Below are positions 1-8,646 of a DNA stretch of 64,000 nt, piece after piece. Under the pieces are notes generated by a model. The model worked only from the letters and a program-made list of their open reading frames with translations. It did not search any database and was not told the origin of the DNA. Position 1 is the first letter of the stretch. Each line of letters starts with the position of its first letter. Source of the DNA: an uncultured SAR86 cluster bacterium (GTDB lineage: Bacteria; Pseudomonadota; Gammaproteobacteria; Magnimaribacterales; AG-339-G14); contig CACPDB010000001.1 of the NCBI GenBank assembly GCA_902632605.1, forward strand, positions 1-64,000, given 5' to 3'. The position numbers were made by a program, and so were the translations under genes.

Positions 1-137
1 TTGAGACAAAGGAAAATCATCTAAACGAACAAAGCTTAACTGCTGGTATAATAGCTTCTCTAGGTGGGGCAAATATTTTAAGAGTTCATCAAGTTAAAGA
101 AACCGTTAATTTATTGAGAACTATATGGCCAAAATAA
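1..137 (+). CDS. folP: dihydropteroate synthase, C-terminal fragment
   Basis: Only the last 44 codons are in the window, with codons starting at position 3 and TAA at 135-137. The peptide reads SLTAGIIASLGGANILRVH and then a VKETVNLL helix. This matches the end of dihydropteroate synthase, where an Arg-Val-His strand closes the TIM barrel and contacts the pterin or pABA site. The enzyme condenses the pterin pyrophosphate with p-aminobenzoate in folate synthesis. It overlaps the glmM start by 13 bases, and folP-glmM is a conserved gammaproteobacterial pair, which supports the call despite the short fragment. Confidence 0.85.
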   Translation, partial: ETKENHLNEQSLTAGIIASLGGANILRVHQVKETVNLLRTIWPK

Positions 138-1483
138 TAAATGCAAAAAAGAAATTCTTTGGCACTGATGGGATCAGAGGTCCGATTTCTTCTAAAACTA
201 GTCCAGATTTCATTCTGAAACTAGGTTGGGCAGCTGGGGAAGTCTTTAAGGAAAAAGGAATATCATCATTCATCATTGGTAAAGATACAAGAATTTCAGG
301 ATATATGTTGGAAGCAGCCCTTCAGGCAGGAATAATTTCTTCAGGCTTGAACGTACGCTTGGTAGGTCCATTGCCAACTCCTGCAATATCTTATTTGGTC
401 AGTACTTTTAAAAGTCAGGGAGGAATCGTCATAAGCGCATCTCACAATTCTTATGAAGACAATGGAATTAAATTTTTTGATGATAAAGGACAGAAAATCT
501 CAGATGAATTGGAACTTTTAATTGAACAAAAAATTTCAGAACCAATCAAAGTTGTTGAGCCGGAAAATTTAGGAAAAGCAGCTAGATTAACTGATGCTAG
601 TGGTCGTTATATCGAATACTGCAAAAACTCCCTGTCTAAAGAAATTAGTTTGAACAATTTAAAAATTGTTATCGATACAGCAAACGGCGCTGCATATGAC
701 GTCGCTCCAAAAGTTTTTGGAGAGCTAGGTGCTGACGTAGTTGCAATTTCAGATAATCCGAATGGTTTAAACATTAATCAAAACTGCGGGTCAACGGATT
801 TAAACGTTTTAAAAAAAGCCGTGCTTGACAATAACGCTGATTTTGGAATTGCCTTTGATGGCGATGGAGATAGATTAATCATAGTCGACGCAGAAGCAAA
901 GGCTTTGGATGGAGATGATATTTTATTTTTATTGGCAAAATATAAATTTGAAAATCAGATTATTCTTGGATCTAAAGGAGTTGTTGGAACAGAAATGACA
1001 AACAAAGGTCTAGAAAATGCTTTATCTGAAATGGGTATTGAATTAATAAGATCCAAAGTTGGAGATAAATACGTATTGGAAAAGCTTTTAGAACTTGGTT
1101 GGCAGCTAGGTGGAGAGCAGTCAGGACATATTATTTGTTTAGACAGCGTTGCAACAGGCGACGCAATTATTGCTGCAATCAAATTTTTTGAAGCTTTTCT
1201 TTCGTTTGGAAAACCATTAAACGAAATTCTTGCTTCTTTTAAGAAATATCCGCAAATTCTCACCAATATTGAAGTTGCTAATCCTGAGAGTATTTTGGCA
1301 AATAAAAAATTTAAAAATTCTTGTGAAAAAGTCCAAAAAGAAATCTCAGAATTTGACGGTAAAATTTTAGTGAGAAAATCAGGAACCGAGTCTTTATTAA
1401 GAATTTTAGTAGAAGCCAAAGACTCTAAAGTAACGGAAATACATAGCAAGCAACTCACTGATCTCGCTAAAGATTTAGCTTAA
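125..1483 (+). CDS. glmM: phosphoglucosamine mutase
   Basis: Converts glucosamine-6-phosphate to glucosamine-1-phosphate in the cytoplasm, the second step toward UDP-GlcNAc for peptidoglycan and LPS. The 452 residues are family length (E. coli 445). Landmarks in order: the GTDGIRG N-terminus; the phosphoserine loop ISASHN, with the catalytic Ser at about residue 106; the metal loop DGDGDR at 245-250; the sugar-binding GGEQSGH at 329-335; and the phosphate-binding RKSGTE at 417-422. ATG 125 sits inside the folP end and is the only sensible start. tpiA follows after 6 bases. A 167-residue reading frame on the opposite strand is a shadow. Confidence 0.97.
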   Translation: MAKIINAKKKFFGTDGIRGPISSKTSPDFILKLGWAAGEVFKEKGISSFIIGKDTRISGYMLEAALQAGIISSGLNVRLVGPLPTPAISYLVSTFKSQGGIVISASHNSYEDNGIKFFDDKGQKISDELELLIEQKISEPIKVVEPENLGKAARLTDASGRYIEYCKNSLSKEISLNNLKIVIDTANGAAYDVAPKVFGELGADVVAISDNPNGLNINQNCGSTDLNVLKKAVLDNNADFGIAFDGDGDRLIIVDAEAKALDGDDILFLLAKYKFENQIILGSKGVVGTEMTNKGLENALSEMGIELIRSKVGDKYVLEKLLELGWQLGGEQSGHIICLDSVATGDAIIAAIKFFEAFLSFGKPLNEILASFKKYPQILTNIEVANPESILANKKFKNSCEKVQKEISEFDGKILVRKSGTESLLRILVEAKDSKVTEIHSKQLTDLAKDLA

Positions 1484-1489
1484 CTACCC

Positions 1490-2242
1490 ATGAAATATCT
1501 AATAGCTAACTGGAAAATGAATTCAGTTGATATAGACATTTGGGAACAAGAATTTGTAAACGCTGTTAGTTCTCAAAATAATTTTCCAAAATCTGATGAA
1601 GTAAAATTAATAGTCTGTCTAAACTTGTATGATTATGCTGTTTTTTCAGAAAAAATAAAAAATTCAAAAAATGAAATTTTTAATAAAATTTCACTCTTTA
1701 CCCAAGATGTTTCTCAACATGATGAAGGAGCATTCACAGGACAGATTTCATCTAAATTTTTAAAAAAAGTAGGAGTCGAAGGTTCTATTATCGGTCACTC
1801 AGAGTTAAGAGAAAATGGTGATACAGAAAATATTGTTTTTGAAAAAGGTTTTAAATTAAACGAACATGGATTATCAAATATTTTTTGTATTGGAGAAGGG
1901 TTGGAAATTCTCGAAAAAAACAAAAAAAAATCTTTCCTATTAAATCAACTGCAGACCTTCTGCAAAGACAACATATCGCCTAGTCTTTTAGCATATGAAC
2001 CAATATGGGCTATTGGTACTGGAAAAGAAGCAGATTCAGAAAATATTGCTTCAGCAGTATCCATTATTTTAGATTTTTTTGAAGATAGGAAGATTGATTG
2101 TCCTATTTTGTATGGTGGAAGTGTCTCTGAAACCAATATTGAAGAGATAATTTCTATTCCTGGGGTTGATGGCTGCCTTGTAGGAAATTCTTCGCTTGAC
2201 GGCGAACAATTTGCTATTATCGCTTCGAAAATTAAATCATGA
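1490..2242 (+). CDS. tpiA: triosephosphate isomerase
   Basis: Interconverts dihydroxyacetone phosphate and glyceraldehyde-3-phosphate in the cytoplasm. The 250-residue protein keeps NWKMN (catalytic Lys9), the electrophile His103 in GHSE, the base Glu170 in YEPIWAIGTG (loop 6 follows) and the phosphate-binding GGSV near 209. The usual GHSERR motif reads GHSELRE, so the first Arg, normally part of a conserved salt-bridge network near the dimer interface, is Leu. The overall sequence is divergent but all catalytic residues are present. The gene ends in an ATGA overlap with secG, and glmM-tpiA-secG is a common gammaproteobacterial order. Confidence 0.96.
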   Translation: MKYLIANWKMNSVDIDIWEQEFVNAVSSQNNFPKSDEVKLIVCLNLYDYAVFSEKIKNSKNEIFNKISLFTQDVSQHDEGAFTGQISSKFLKKVGVEGSIIGHSELRENGDTENIVFEKGFKLNEHGLSNIFCIGEGLEILEKNKKKSFLLNQLQTFCKDNISPSLLAYEPIWAIGTGKEADSENIASAVSIILDFFEDRKIDCPILYGGSVSETNIEEIISIPGVDGCLVGNSSLDGEQFAIIASKIKS

Positions 2243-2556
2243 TTACAGTATTTATAGTTTTACAGGTATTGATCGCCATTTCCCTAGTAGTAATAATTTT
2301 ACTGCAACATGGAAAAGGTGCAGACATTGGTTCCGCTTTTGGAGGTGGAAACAACAATGCGATGTTTGCTCCTGCAGATGCTACCAATATCTTAACTAAA
2401 ATAACTTGGGGTTTAGTTATTGCTTTTTTTTCAATTACTATTGCAATTTCAGCTTATCAAAAAACTTCCTTAGATTCTGAGTTAGAGGTCTTTAAAAATT
2501 CACAGTCTCAGGAAATCATAGAAGAAAAGTCTTTAATTGAAGATCTCCCTGAGTAA
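2239..2556 (+). CDS. secG: protein translocase subunit SecG
   Basis: Small inner-membrane partner of SecYE that assists SecA-driven export. The 105-residue protein has a first hydrophobic helix at about 2-22, the typical HGKGADIGSAFGGG cytoplasmic loop with an invariant GAxxGxxFG character, a second helix at about 50-72 and an acidic tail. ATG 2239 overlaps the tpiA stop (ATGA), which implies translational coupling. tRNA-Leu begins two bases after the stop codon, so the tRNA is probably processed from the same transcript. secG next to tRNA-Leu(GAG) is classic gammaproteobacterial order. Confidence 0.96.
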   Translation: MITVFIVLQVLIAISLVVIILLQHGKGADIGSAFGGGNNNAMFAPADATNILTKITWGLVIAFFSITIAISAYQKTSLDSELEVFKNSQSQEIIEEKSLIEDLPE

Positions 2557-2558
2557 TT

Positions 2559-2645
2559 GCCGAAGTGGTGGAATTGGTAGACACGCTATCTTGAGGGGGT
2601 AGTGGACTTAGGTCCGTGGAGGTTCAAATCCTCTCTTCGGCACCA
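2559..2645 (+). tRNA. tRNA-Leu (GAG)
   Basis: An 87-base class II tRNA. The acceptor stem GCCGAAG pairs with CTTCGGC, then discriminator A and an encoded CCA. The anticodon arm CTATC/GGTAG encloses the loop TTGAGGG with anticodon GAG. A long variable arm and the T-loop TTCAAAT are present. It begins two bases after secG, as does leuU in E. coli. Confidence 0.97.
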
Positions 2646-2650
2646 TTAAC

Positions 2651-2679
2651 TTGACCTATTTAGAACTTAATCCTATACT
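2651..2679 (+). promoter_or_regulatory. sigma-70 type promoter for tRNA-fMet
   Basis: TTGACC (2651-2656) and TATACT (2674-2679) are separated by 17 bases. The predicted start near 2686 lies a few bases before the mature tRNA at 2692. An almost identical promoter follows the tRNA at 2782-2810. Confidence 0.75.
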
Positions 2680-2691
2680 CGCCAAGCTTTT

Positions 2692-2768
<77 letters not shown>

Positions 2769-2781
2769 ATTTAGACAACTA

Positions 2782-2810
2782 TTGACCATTCTTCTCTATA
2801 CTCCTATACT
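2782..2810 (+). promoter_or_regulatory. sigma-70 type promoter for the rimP-nusA-infB operon
   Basis: TTGACC (2782-2787), a 17-base spacer, then TATACT (2805-2810). Both boxes and the spacing are the same as in the promoter before tRNA-fMet, and both are followed by CGC. The predicted start near 2817 gives a leader of about 80 bases that contains the hairpin at 2857-2878. Confidence 0.7.
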
Positions 2811-2856
2811 CGCTGTCAAATTATTGATTTGACTAACTTATTAGTTAAGAATTTTT

Positions 2857-2878
2857 AATAGGCCCTTTAGGGCCTATT
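2857..2878 (+). terminator. hairpin in the rimP leader, possible attenuator or terminator
   Basis: A perfect 9-bp stem, AATAGGCCC with GGGCCTATT, around a TTTA loop, ends 17 bases before the rimP start. The T-run after it is weak, while TTTTT precedes it, so it may terminate better on the opposite strand. It could also act as an attenuator or an RNA stabiliser in the nusA operon leader, where E. coli also has termination-based control. Confidence 0.5.
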
Positions 2879-2895
2879 TGTTATGTAAAGGAAAA

Positions 2896-3351
2896 ATGCT
2901 AGAACAAAAGATTGCTGAAATTTTAAAAAAGGATATTGAGAGCTTAGGTTGTTTCATTTGGGGAATAGAAATTTCAGGCGGTTCCTTTTCAAAGCATATA
3001 GTTATTTACATCGATAAAAAGGATGATTTGATAACTTTAGAAGATTGCGAGAATGTGAATATTCAAGCACGAGAAGTTTTGGATAATTTCTCAGAATTAA
3101 ATTTTAATTTTAGTTTAGAAATTTCATCACCTGGAATCGATCGAAAGTTTTTCAACATCAATCAGCTTAAAGACTATTTAGGCGAAACAATTAACCTGTC
3201 TTGTTTTTTAGATGGAAAAAAATGCAAATTAAAGGGAGAGCTTAGAGAGGTATCTGATGAAGAAATTTCTTTAGTGTCAGAAGGGCAGAATTATCAAATC
3301 TTGAAAGGGGATTATTTATCCTCAAATCTATTAGGGGCTACCAATGAATGA
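2896..3351 (+). CDS. rimP: ribosome maturation factor RimP
   Basis: Assists 30S subunit assembly in the cytoplasm. The 151-residue product is normal family length. The N-terminal domain carries the ISGGSFSKHIVIYIDK strand pair and the SPGIDRKF motif that joins the two RimP domains. I place the start at ATG 2896, preceded by AAAGGA, rather than at a TTG six codons earlier inside the leader hairpin. The end overlaps nusA by 8 bases. It is the first gene of the rimP-nusA-infB-rbfA-truB-rpsO-pnp operon, whose order is conserved in gammaproteobacteria. Confidence 0.95.
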   Translation: MLEQKIAEILKKDIESLGCFIWGIEISGGSFSKHIVIYIDKKDDLITLEDCENVNIQAREVLDNFSELNFNFSLEISSPGIDRKFFNINQLKDYLGETINLSCFLDGKKCKLKGELREVSDEEISLVSEGQNYQILKGDYLSSNLLGATNE

Positions 3352-4819
3352 AGAAATATTATTAGTTGCAGATTCGGTTTCGAACGAAAAGGATTTACCA
3401 AGGGAAACAATCTTTGAAGCTATAGAGTTTGCTTTAGCTAGCGCTGCAAAGAAGAGATACAAAGAAGAGGTAAATATTCTTGTTGATATCGATCAGTCTA
3501 CTGGAGAATATCAAACTTTTAGATACAAAGATGTTGTAGATTTTGAGAATTATGAGGATAGCGAATTACATATTTTAGTTGACAGTGATTTTGCAGAAGA
3601 AAATGATCTTAAAGTTGGCGATAAATTCAAGGAGCAAGTTGAAAACGCTGAATTCGGAAGAATAGCTGCACAAGCTGCGAAACAAGTAATTGTCCAAAAA
3701 GTAAGGGACGCTGAAAGATTAGAAATTATTAAAAGGTTTAGACCTTCATTAGGTCAACTTGTATCAGGGTCTGTAAAAAAGGTTACTCGAGAATACATTA
3801 TTGTTGATCTTGGAGATAATGCAGAAGCTTCATTGCCAAGAAAAGATCTAATCCAAGGAGAAATTTATCGAGTTGGAGACAGAATTAAAGGCATACTTGA
3901 AGAAAGTGTTAGAGAGAATAGAGGTCCCCAATTAGTTTTAAGCAGAAGCTCTAAAGAAATGGTATCAGAATTGTTTAAGTTAGAGGTTCCAGAAATTGCA
4001 GAAGAAGTAATTGAGATCAGAGCAGTCGCTAGAGAGGCAGGAGCTAGAACGAAAATTGCCGTAAAAACCAATGACGCAAGAATTGATCCTGTAGGAGCTT
4101 GCGTAGGCATGAGAGGTTCTAGAGTTCAGGCAGTATCGAACGAGTTAGGCAATGAGAGGATTGATATTGTTGTTTGGGAAGACGATCAAGCAAAGTTGCT
4201 TGTAAATACTTTAGCACCTGCAGAAATCCTCTCCATCGTAATGGATGATGAAAATAAATCCATGGAAGTAGTAGTAAAAGATGAAAACCTAGCTCTAGCA
4301 ATTGGTAAAAGCGGTCAGAACATCCGACTTACTTCGGAACTGTTAGGGTGGCAAATACAAATTAAGGGAGAGTCATCAGGAGAAGAAGACACAGAAATTT
4401 CCAAGCTAATTGAATATCTTGGCGTTGACAGAAACTTAGCATCGAAACTAATAGAAAATAATCTTGAAACTGTTCAAAAAATATCCGAATCTAAAATAAA
4501 AGATTTTGCTGGCATTGATGGTCTAGAAGAAGAGGTTATTTCAACTCTTATAGAAAGAGCAGAAGAGTCTCTTCTCGAAATTGCTTTATTGGAATTGGAT
4601 GAAGATGAGGCAGAAGAAGAAACCAAAGAAGCAAGAAAATTAGAATTATCCGATGGTTTTTCTGAGGAAGAACTGGAGACGTTAATTAAAAATGAAATTC
4701 TCACGGTTGAGAACTTAGCAGATTTAGCTACAGATGAGTTGACTGAAATCTTTGAAATAGATGAAGAAAGAGCAGCTAAACTTATAATTTCAGCTCGAGA
4801 AGAATGGCTAGAAGATTAA
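3344..4819 (+). CDS. nusA: transcription elongation/termination factor NusA
   Basis: Binds RNA polymerase and controls pausing, termination and antitermination. The 491 residues match E. coli (495). Order: N-terminal polymerase-binding domain (about 1-130); an S1 domain (about 135-200, GQLVSGSVKKV); two KH domains (about 205-345, with the VGMRGSR and IGKSGQNIR loops); and two acidic helical repeats at about 365-415 and 440-491, the gammaproteobacterial AR1 and AR2 modules. It overlaps rimP by 8 bases and precedes infB by 3. Confidence 0.97.
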   Translation: MNEEILLVADSVSNEKDLPRETIFEAIEFALASAAKKRYKEEVNILVDIDQSTGEYQTFRYKDVVDFENYEDSELHILVDSDFAEENDLKVGDKFKEQVENAEFGRIAAQAAKQVIVQKVRDAERLEIIKRFRPSLGQLVSGSVKKVTREYIIVDLGDNAEASLPRKDLIQGEIYRVGDRIKGILEESVRENRGPQLVLSRSSKEMVSELFKLEVPEIAEEVIEIRAVAREAGARTKIAVKTNDARIDPVGACVGMRGSRVQAVSNELGNERIDIVVWEDDQAKLLVNTLAPAEILSIVMDDENKSMEVVVKDENLALAIGKSGQNIRLTSELLGWQIQIKGESSGEEDTEISKLIEYLGVDRNLASKLIENNLETVQKISESKIKDFAGIDGLEEEVISTLIERAEESLLEIALLELDEDEAEEETKEARKLELSDGFSEEELETLIKNEILTVENLADLATDELTEIFEIDEERAAKLIISAREEWLED

Positions 4820-4822
4820 ATT

Positions 4823-7132
4823 ATGGCAGATATAAATGTTAAACAACTTTCTAAAGCAATAAAAATTGATTTAGATAACTTGTTGGCGCAGATGAAGGCT
4901 GCGGGTCTTTCTCATAAATCAGAAAAAGATATTGTTAGTACTGAAGATAAGAAAGTACTATTAAAATTCATCAAAGACAGTAAGAAAGACAGTAAAAAAA
5001 CAATTTCCTTAAGCAACTCTGCCCAAAAAAAAGCAAAACCAAATTTATCTGTTACAAGAATTAATTCTCCAGATAAAGAAAAAAAGTCAAATGCAAAACA
5101 AGACTTTACTGGATCAATTGATTTCGACGAAGCAGAAAGAAAAAGATTAAATGCTCAAAATGAGTCAGCTAAAGAAGAAAAAAAGAAAGCTGAAGCAAAA
5201 ACAAAAGTTGTTAGAAAAACAAAGCAGGAGCCCCAAAAGAAAATTCCTCAAAACTTAAAAAAAGATAAAAAAACATTTAAAGATAGCTCCAAAGAGGATC
5301 AAAGAGAGCAAGAGGGCGAAAAATTTCTAGAAAAAAACTTCGAAAATGTTCAAAAATTTGAAAAACCTCAAGAATTTATCCAAAAAGAAGTAAAAGTTCC
5401 TGAAACCATTGTCGTATCGGATCTTGCTAAAGAACTATCTATTAAATCATCGGATTTGATTAAATCATTAATGAATAGCGGCGTTATGGTCACCTTAAAT
5501 CAAGCTATTGATCAGGAGACAGCTATTTTAGTTGTCGAGGAGTTAGGACACATTGGCATTCCTCAAGAGATTGAATCTGAAGAGGAAAAAATTCTTGAAC
5601 ACATAATTTACGAAGGAGATGAAGAGCTGAGGAATCCTGTAGTTTCAGTTTTAGGACACGTTGACCATGGAAAAACTTCAATACTTGATTTTATTAGAAA
5701 ATCATCTGTTGCTGATCAGGAAGAAGGGGGAATAACTCAAGGAATTGGGGCTTATCAAGTAGATCGAAATAATCAAACCATTACATTTATCGATACGCCT
5801 GGACACGCAGCCTTTTCAGAAATGCGAGCAAGAGGAGCCAACTCCACAGATATCGTTGTCTTAGTTGTTGCTGCAGATGACAGCGTTCAACCTCAAACAG
5901 AAGAGGCTTTTAATCATGCAAAAGCTGCAAATGTTCAGGTAATAGTTGCAGTAAATAAAATTGATAAACCCGATTCAGACATAGAGAAGGTAAAAGGAGA
6001 TCTCTCAAAAATGGGTCTTGTCCCAGAAGATTGGGGCGGCGACACTCAGGTAGTGCCTGTATCAGCAAAAACTGGTGAAGGAATAGATGACCTTATAGAA
6101 AATATCACCTTGCTTTCTGAAATGTTGGAATTAAAAACCAATCATGATGGTCCTGCTTCAGGAGTGGTTTTAGAATCTGGGGTCAAAAAAGGTGAGGGAG
6201 CTGTTGCGACTCTTCTGGTTCAAAGAGGCACTTTAAATAGTGGAGATTTTGTCTTAATCGGAGACCAATTTAGAAAAATAAGGAGCCTCAAAAACTTTTT
6301 AGGAACTCAAATTAAAACTTCCCCTCCATCATCTCCTGTTGCAATCTCTGGGCTTGAATATCCTCCTAATGCTGGACAAGAGTTCATGGTTGTTAAAGAC
6401 GAAAAAGCTGCGAAAAGTTTATCTGAAGAGAGAGCCAGCAAAAGTAGAGATAATAGATTGGCTAAAAAGGGAGTGGTCAGCTTAGATGGTATTTTTGCAG
6501 GCGCCGGAGATTCAGCAAAACCTTCAGTAAATTTAATCATTAAAACAGATACAAATGGTTCTGCAGAAGCAATTGCAGGTGCCATAAATAATCTTAAAGT
6601 GGAAGAAGCAAAGATAAAAATAGTCTTAGACGGCGTCGGTCCAGTTTCAGTAAATGATGTAAATTTAGCTGTCGCTTCAGAAGCCGTTATTCTCGGATTT
6701 AATGTAAGGTCTGATGCAGCAGCAGAAACGCTTGCAGAAACCGAAGAGATAAAAATTCAATATTTTGGAATAATTTATGACTTACTTGATGCTGTAAAAG
6801 AAATAATTGAAGGTTCTCTTGAACCCGAAATAAAAGAGGTTACAGTTGGAATTGCAGAAGTTAAGGATACCTTTAAATCGCCAAAATTTGGCTTGATAGC
6901 TGGTTCAATTGTAATAGAAGGAGCAGTGATAAAAAATCTGCCAATTCGAGTTCTTAGAGATAACATTGTTATTCATGAGGGTAAGCTCGATTCTTTAAGA
7001 AGGTTTAAAGATGAGGCAAGTGAAGTAAAAAGTGGAACAGAATGTGGAATTGGTATCGAAAATTACAACGATGTGAAAGTTGGAGATAAAATAGAAGTTT
7101 TCGAAAGAACGGAAACTGCTAGAAAAATTTAA
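4823..7132 (+). CDS. infB: translation initiation factor IF-2
   Basis: GTPase that brings initiator tRNA to the 30S subunit and promotes subunit joining. The 769 residues comprise a short IF2_N motif at 1-50, a very Lys/Glu-rich linker at about 50-190, a second IF2_N-like module at about 193-245, then the G domain: GHVDHGKT at 278-285, DTPGHAAF at 324-331 and NKID at 378-381. Beta-barrel, linker helix and C2 domains follow. E. coli IF-2 has 890 residues, so the linker is shortened. ATG 4823 lies 3 bases after nusA, and the stop is immediately followed by rbfA. Confidence 0.97.
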   Translation: MADINVKQLSKAIKIDLDNLLAQMKAAGLSHKSEKDIVSTEDKKVLLKFIKDSKKDSKKTISLSNSAQKKAKPNLSVTRINSPDKEKKSNAKQDFTGSIDFDEAERKRLNAQNESAKEEKKKAEAKTKVVRKTKQEPQKKIPQNLKKDKKTFKDSSKEDQREQEGEKFLEKNFENVQKFEKPQEFIQKEVKVPETIVVSDLAKELSIKSSDLIKSLMNSGVMVTLNQAIDQETAILVVEELGHIGIPQEIESEEEKILEHIIYEGDEELRNPVVSVLGHVDHGKTSILDFIRKSSVADQEEGGITQGIGAYQVDRNNQTITFIDTPGHAAFSEMRARGANSTDIVVLVVAADDSVQPQTEEAFNHAKAANVQVIVAVNKIDKPDSDIEKVKGDLSKMGLVPEDWGGDTQVVPVSAKTGEGIDDLIENITLLSEMLELKTNHDGPASGVVLESGVKKGEGAVATLLVQRGTLNSGDFVLIGDQFRKIRSLKNFLGTQIKTSPPSSPVAISGLEYPPNAGQEFMVVKDEKAAKSLSEERASKSRDNRLAKKGVVSLDGIFAGAGDSAKPSVNLIIKTDTNGSAEAIAGAINNLKVEEAKIKIVLDGVGPVSVNDVNLAVASEAVILGFNVRSDAAAETLAETEEIKIQYFGIIYDLLDAVKEIIEGSLEPEIKEVTVGIAEVKDTFKSPKFGLIAGSIVIEGAVIKNLPIRVLRDNIVIHEGKLDSLRRFKDEASEVKSGTECGIGIENYNDVKVGDKIEVFERTETARKI

Positions 7133-7459
7133 TTGTTTAGTTCAAAACCCTATAAAAGAGCTCAAAGAGTTTCAGACAATATCAGACGAGAAATAGCTAA
7201 TATTTTTAGCTTTGAGATTAGTGATCCAAGACTTAAGGGGCTCACAGTCACTGAAGTCAAGTTAAGTGATGACTTATCGTCTGCAAAAATATTTCTTTCA
7301 AACTATTTAAATCAAGCTTTAAATGAAGATCAGGATAGCTTTTCTAAGGCTTTGGAAAATTCAAAACCATTTGTAAAAAAAAAGTTGGGTCAAAACATTA
7401 AATTAAAAAAAATGCCTGAACTTCTGTTTTTTATTGATCAACAGGATAACCCAATTTGA
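7133..7459 (+). CDS. rbfA: ribosome-binding factor A
   Basis: Cold-shock 30S maturation factor acting on the 5' end of 16S rRNA. The 108 residues carry the family N-terminus KRAQRVSDNIRREIANI and the SDPRLKGLTVTEVKLS KH-like strand. The only sensible start is a TTG directly after the infB stop, so initiation probably depends on coupling. The gene ends in a TTGA overlap with truB. It is somewhat shorter than E. coli RbfA (133), mainly at the C-terminus. Confidence 0.93.
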   Translation: MFSSKPYKRAQRVSDNIRREIANIFSFEISDPRLKGLTVTEVKLSDDLSSAKIFLSNYLNQALNEDQDSFSKALENSKPFVKKKLGQNIKLKKMPELLFFIDQQDNPI

Positions 7460-8328
7460 TTTCTGGATTGTTAGTCTTAAATAAACCTTCTGGAATTTCT
7501 TCAGGAGAATTTATTAGAAAGTTAAAACCTTTTCTTGATAATTCTAAAATCGGACATTCTGGTACTCTCGATCCTTTAGCTAGTGGCGTAATTCTTGCTT
7601 GTCTGGGTCAGATGACTCGATTCACAAATTTTTTAGCAAACGAAAGAAAGACATATATCGCGGAAATGATGTTTGGTATTCAGACTGACACTGGTGATTT
7701 AGACGGAAAAATTGAAAGAGAAAATAAAAAAATACCAACAAAAAATGACTTCAATAAAATTAAAAATAAATTTATCGGTAGCTCGAATCAAGAAGCTCCT
7801 AAATACTCTTCTCTAAAATATAAAGGGAAGCCTATGTATCACTATGCTAGGAAGAATAAAGAAGTTCCAAAAAAAATAAGGGAGATAGAAATTTATAAAT
7901 TAGATTTAATTTCAGTTGATCAGAACAAGTTCAAGTTTTTAGTTGAGTGCGGAAAAGGAACCTATGTAAGATCTCTTGTTAAAGATCTAGCAAAGGATTT
8001 AGATTGTGTTGCAGTGTTATCTAATTTACAAAGAACCATTTCTGCAGATCATGAGATTAGTGAAGCCCATGAGATTGAATCGATAAATGGGGAAAATATT
8101 AAAAGTAAAATAATTCAAATGGGGGATGCACTTAGAAGCTTAGATAAGCTACAATGCGCCACAGAAATAATAGATAGGATAAAAAAAGGCCAAAAAATAT
8201 ATTTGAAAGAGGCCGAAATAAAAAGCAAATACCTGAGATTGTTTGACGAAAAAAATAAATTCATTGGAATTTTAAAAAACATTAACGGTTTAGTTTCACC
8301 CAAAAGGTTAATATCTATAGAAAATTAA
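7456..8328 (+). CDS. truB: tRNA pseudouridine(55) synthase
   Basis: Makes the universal pseudouridine 55 in the T-loop of tRNAs. The 290 residues start with the LLVLNKPSGISS strand. The catalytic Asp39 lies in HSGTLDPLASG, and the KGTYVRSL motif typical of TruB follows later. The C-terminal region contains a PUA-like segment. The start is the TTG of a TTGA overlap with rbfA, which places the protein start exactly where TruB proteins normally begin. Confidence 0.95.
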   Translation: MISGLLVLNKPSGISSGEFIRKLKPFLDNSKIGHSGTLDPLASGVILACLGQMTRFTNFLANERKTYIAEMMFGIQTDTGDLDGKIERENKKIPTKNDFNKIKNKFIGSSNQEAPKYSSLKYKGKPMYHYARKNKEVPKKIREIEIYKLDLISVDQNKFKFLVECGKGTYVRSLVKDLAKDLDCVAVLSNLQRTISADHEISEAHEIESINGENIKSKIIQMGDALRSLDKLQCATEIIDRIKKGQKIYLKEAEIKSKYLRLFDEKNKFIGILKNINGLVSPKRLISIEN

Positions 8329-8347
8329 ATAACTAAGGAGGAAGTTC

Positions 8348-8617
8348 TTGAGTTTAGAAACAAAAACAAAGGAAGAGATTATTTCAAAGTTTGCTCAATC
8401 TAAGGGAGACACAGGTTCGCCAGAAGTTCAAATAGCTTTGTTAACGGCAAATATCGAGTCTTTACAAGCTCATTTCAAAGACCATGCTAAAGATCATCAC
8501 TCTAGGCAAGGACTTATAAGGATGGTTAATACAAGGCGCAAGCTTTTGGATTATTTGAAGAAAAAAGATTCTAAAAGATACAGTTCTATTCTCTCAGAAT
8601 TAAACCTCAGAAAGTAA
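8348..8617 (+). CDS. rpsO: 30S ribosomal protein S15
   Basis: Primary 16S rRNA-binding protein of the 30S platform. The 89 residues equal the usual length and contain [14 protein letters not shown], the [11 protein letters not shown] helix and the RRKLLDYLK helix. The start is a TTG with a strong TAAGGAGG upstream, which decides it. pnp follows after 29 bases, as in E. coli. No strong hairpin is visible in that gap. Confidence 0.97.
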   Translation: MSLETKTKEEIISKFAQSKGDTGSPEVQIALLTANIESLQAHFKDHAKDHHSRQGLIRMVNTRRKLLDYLKKKDSKRYSSILSELNLRK

Positions 8618-8646
8618 CTTAGAGTTACATAAATTAAGGAAAATAA

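Noticed and set aside
955-1458. 167-residue reading frame on the minus strand
   Set aside because: Lies wholly within glmM, which has a complete set of family motifs; no homology recognised for the antisense product.
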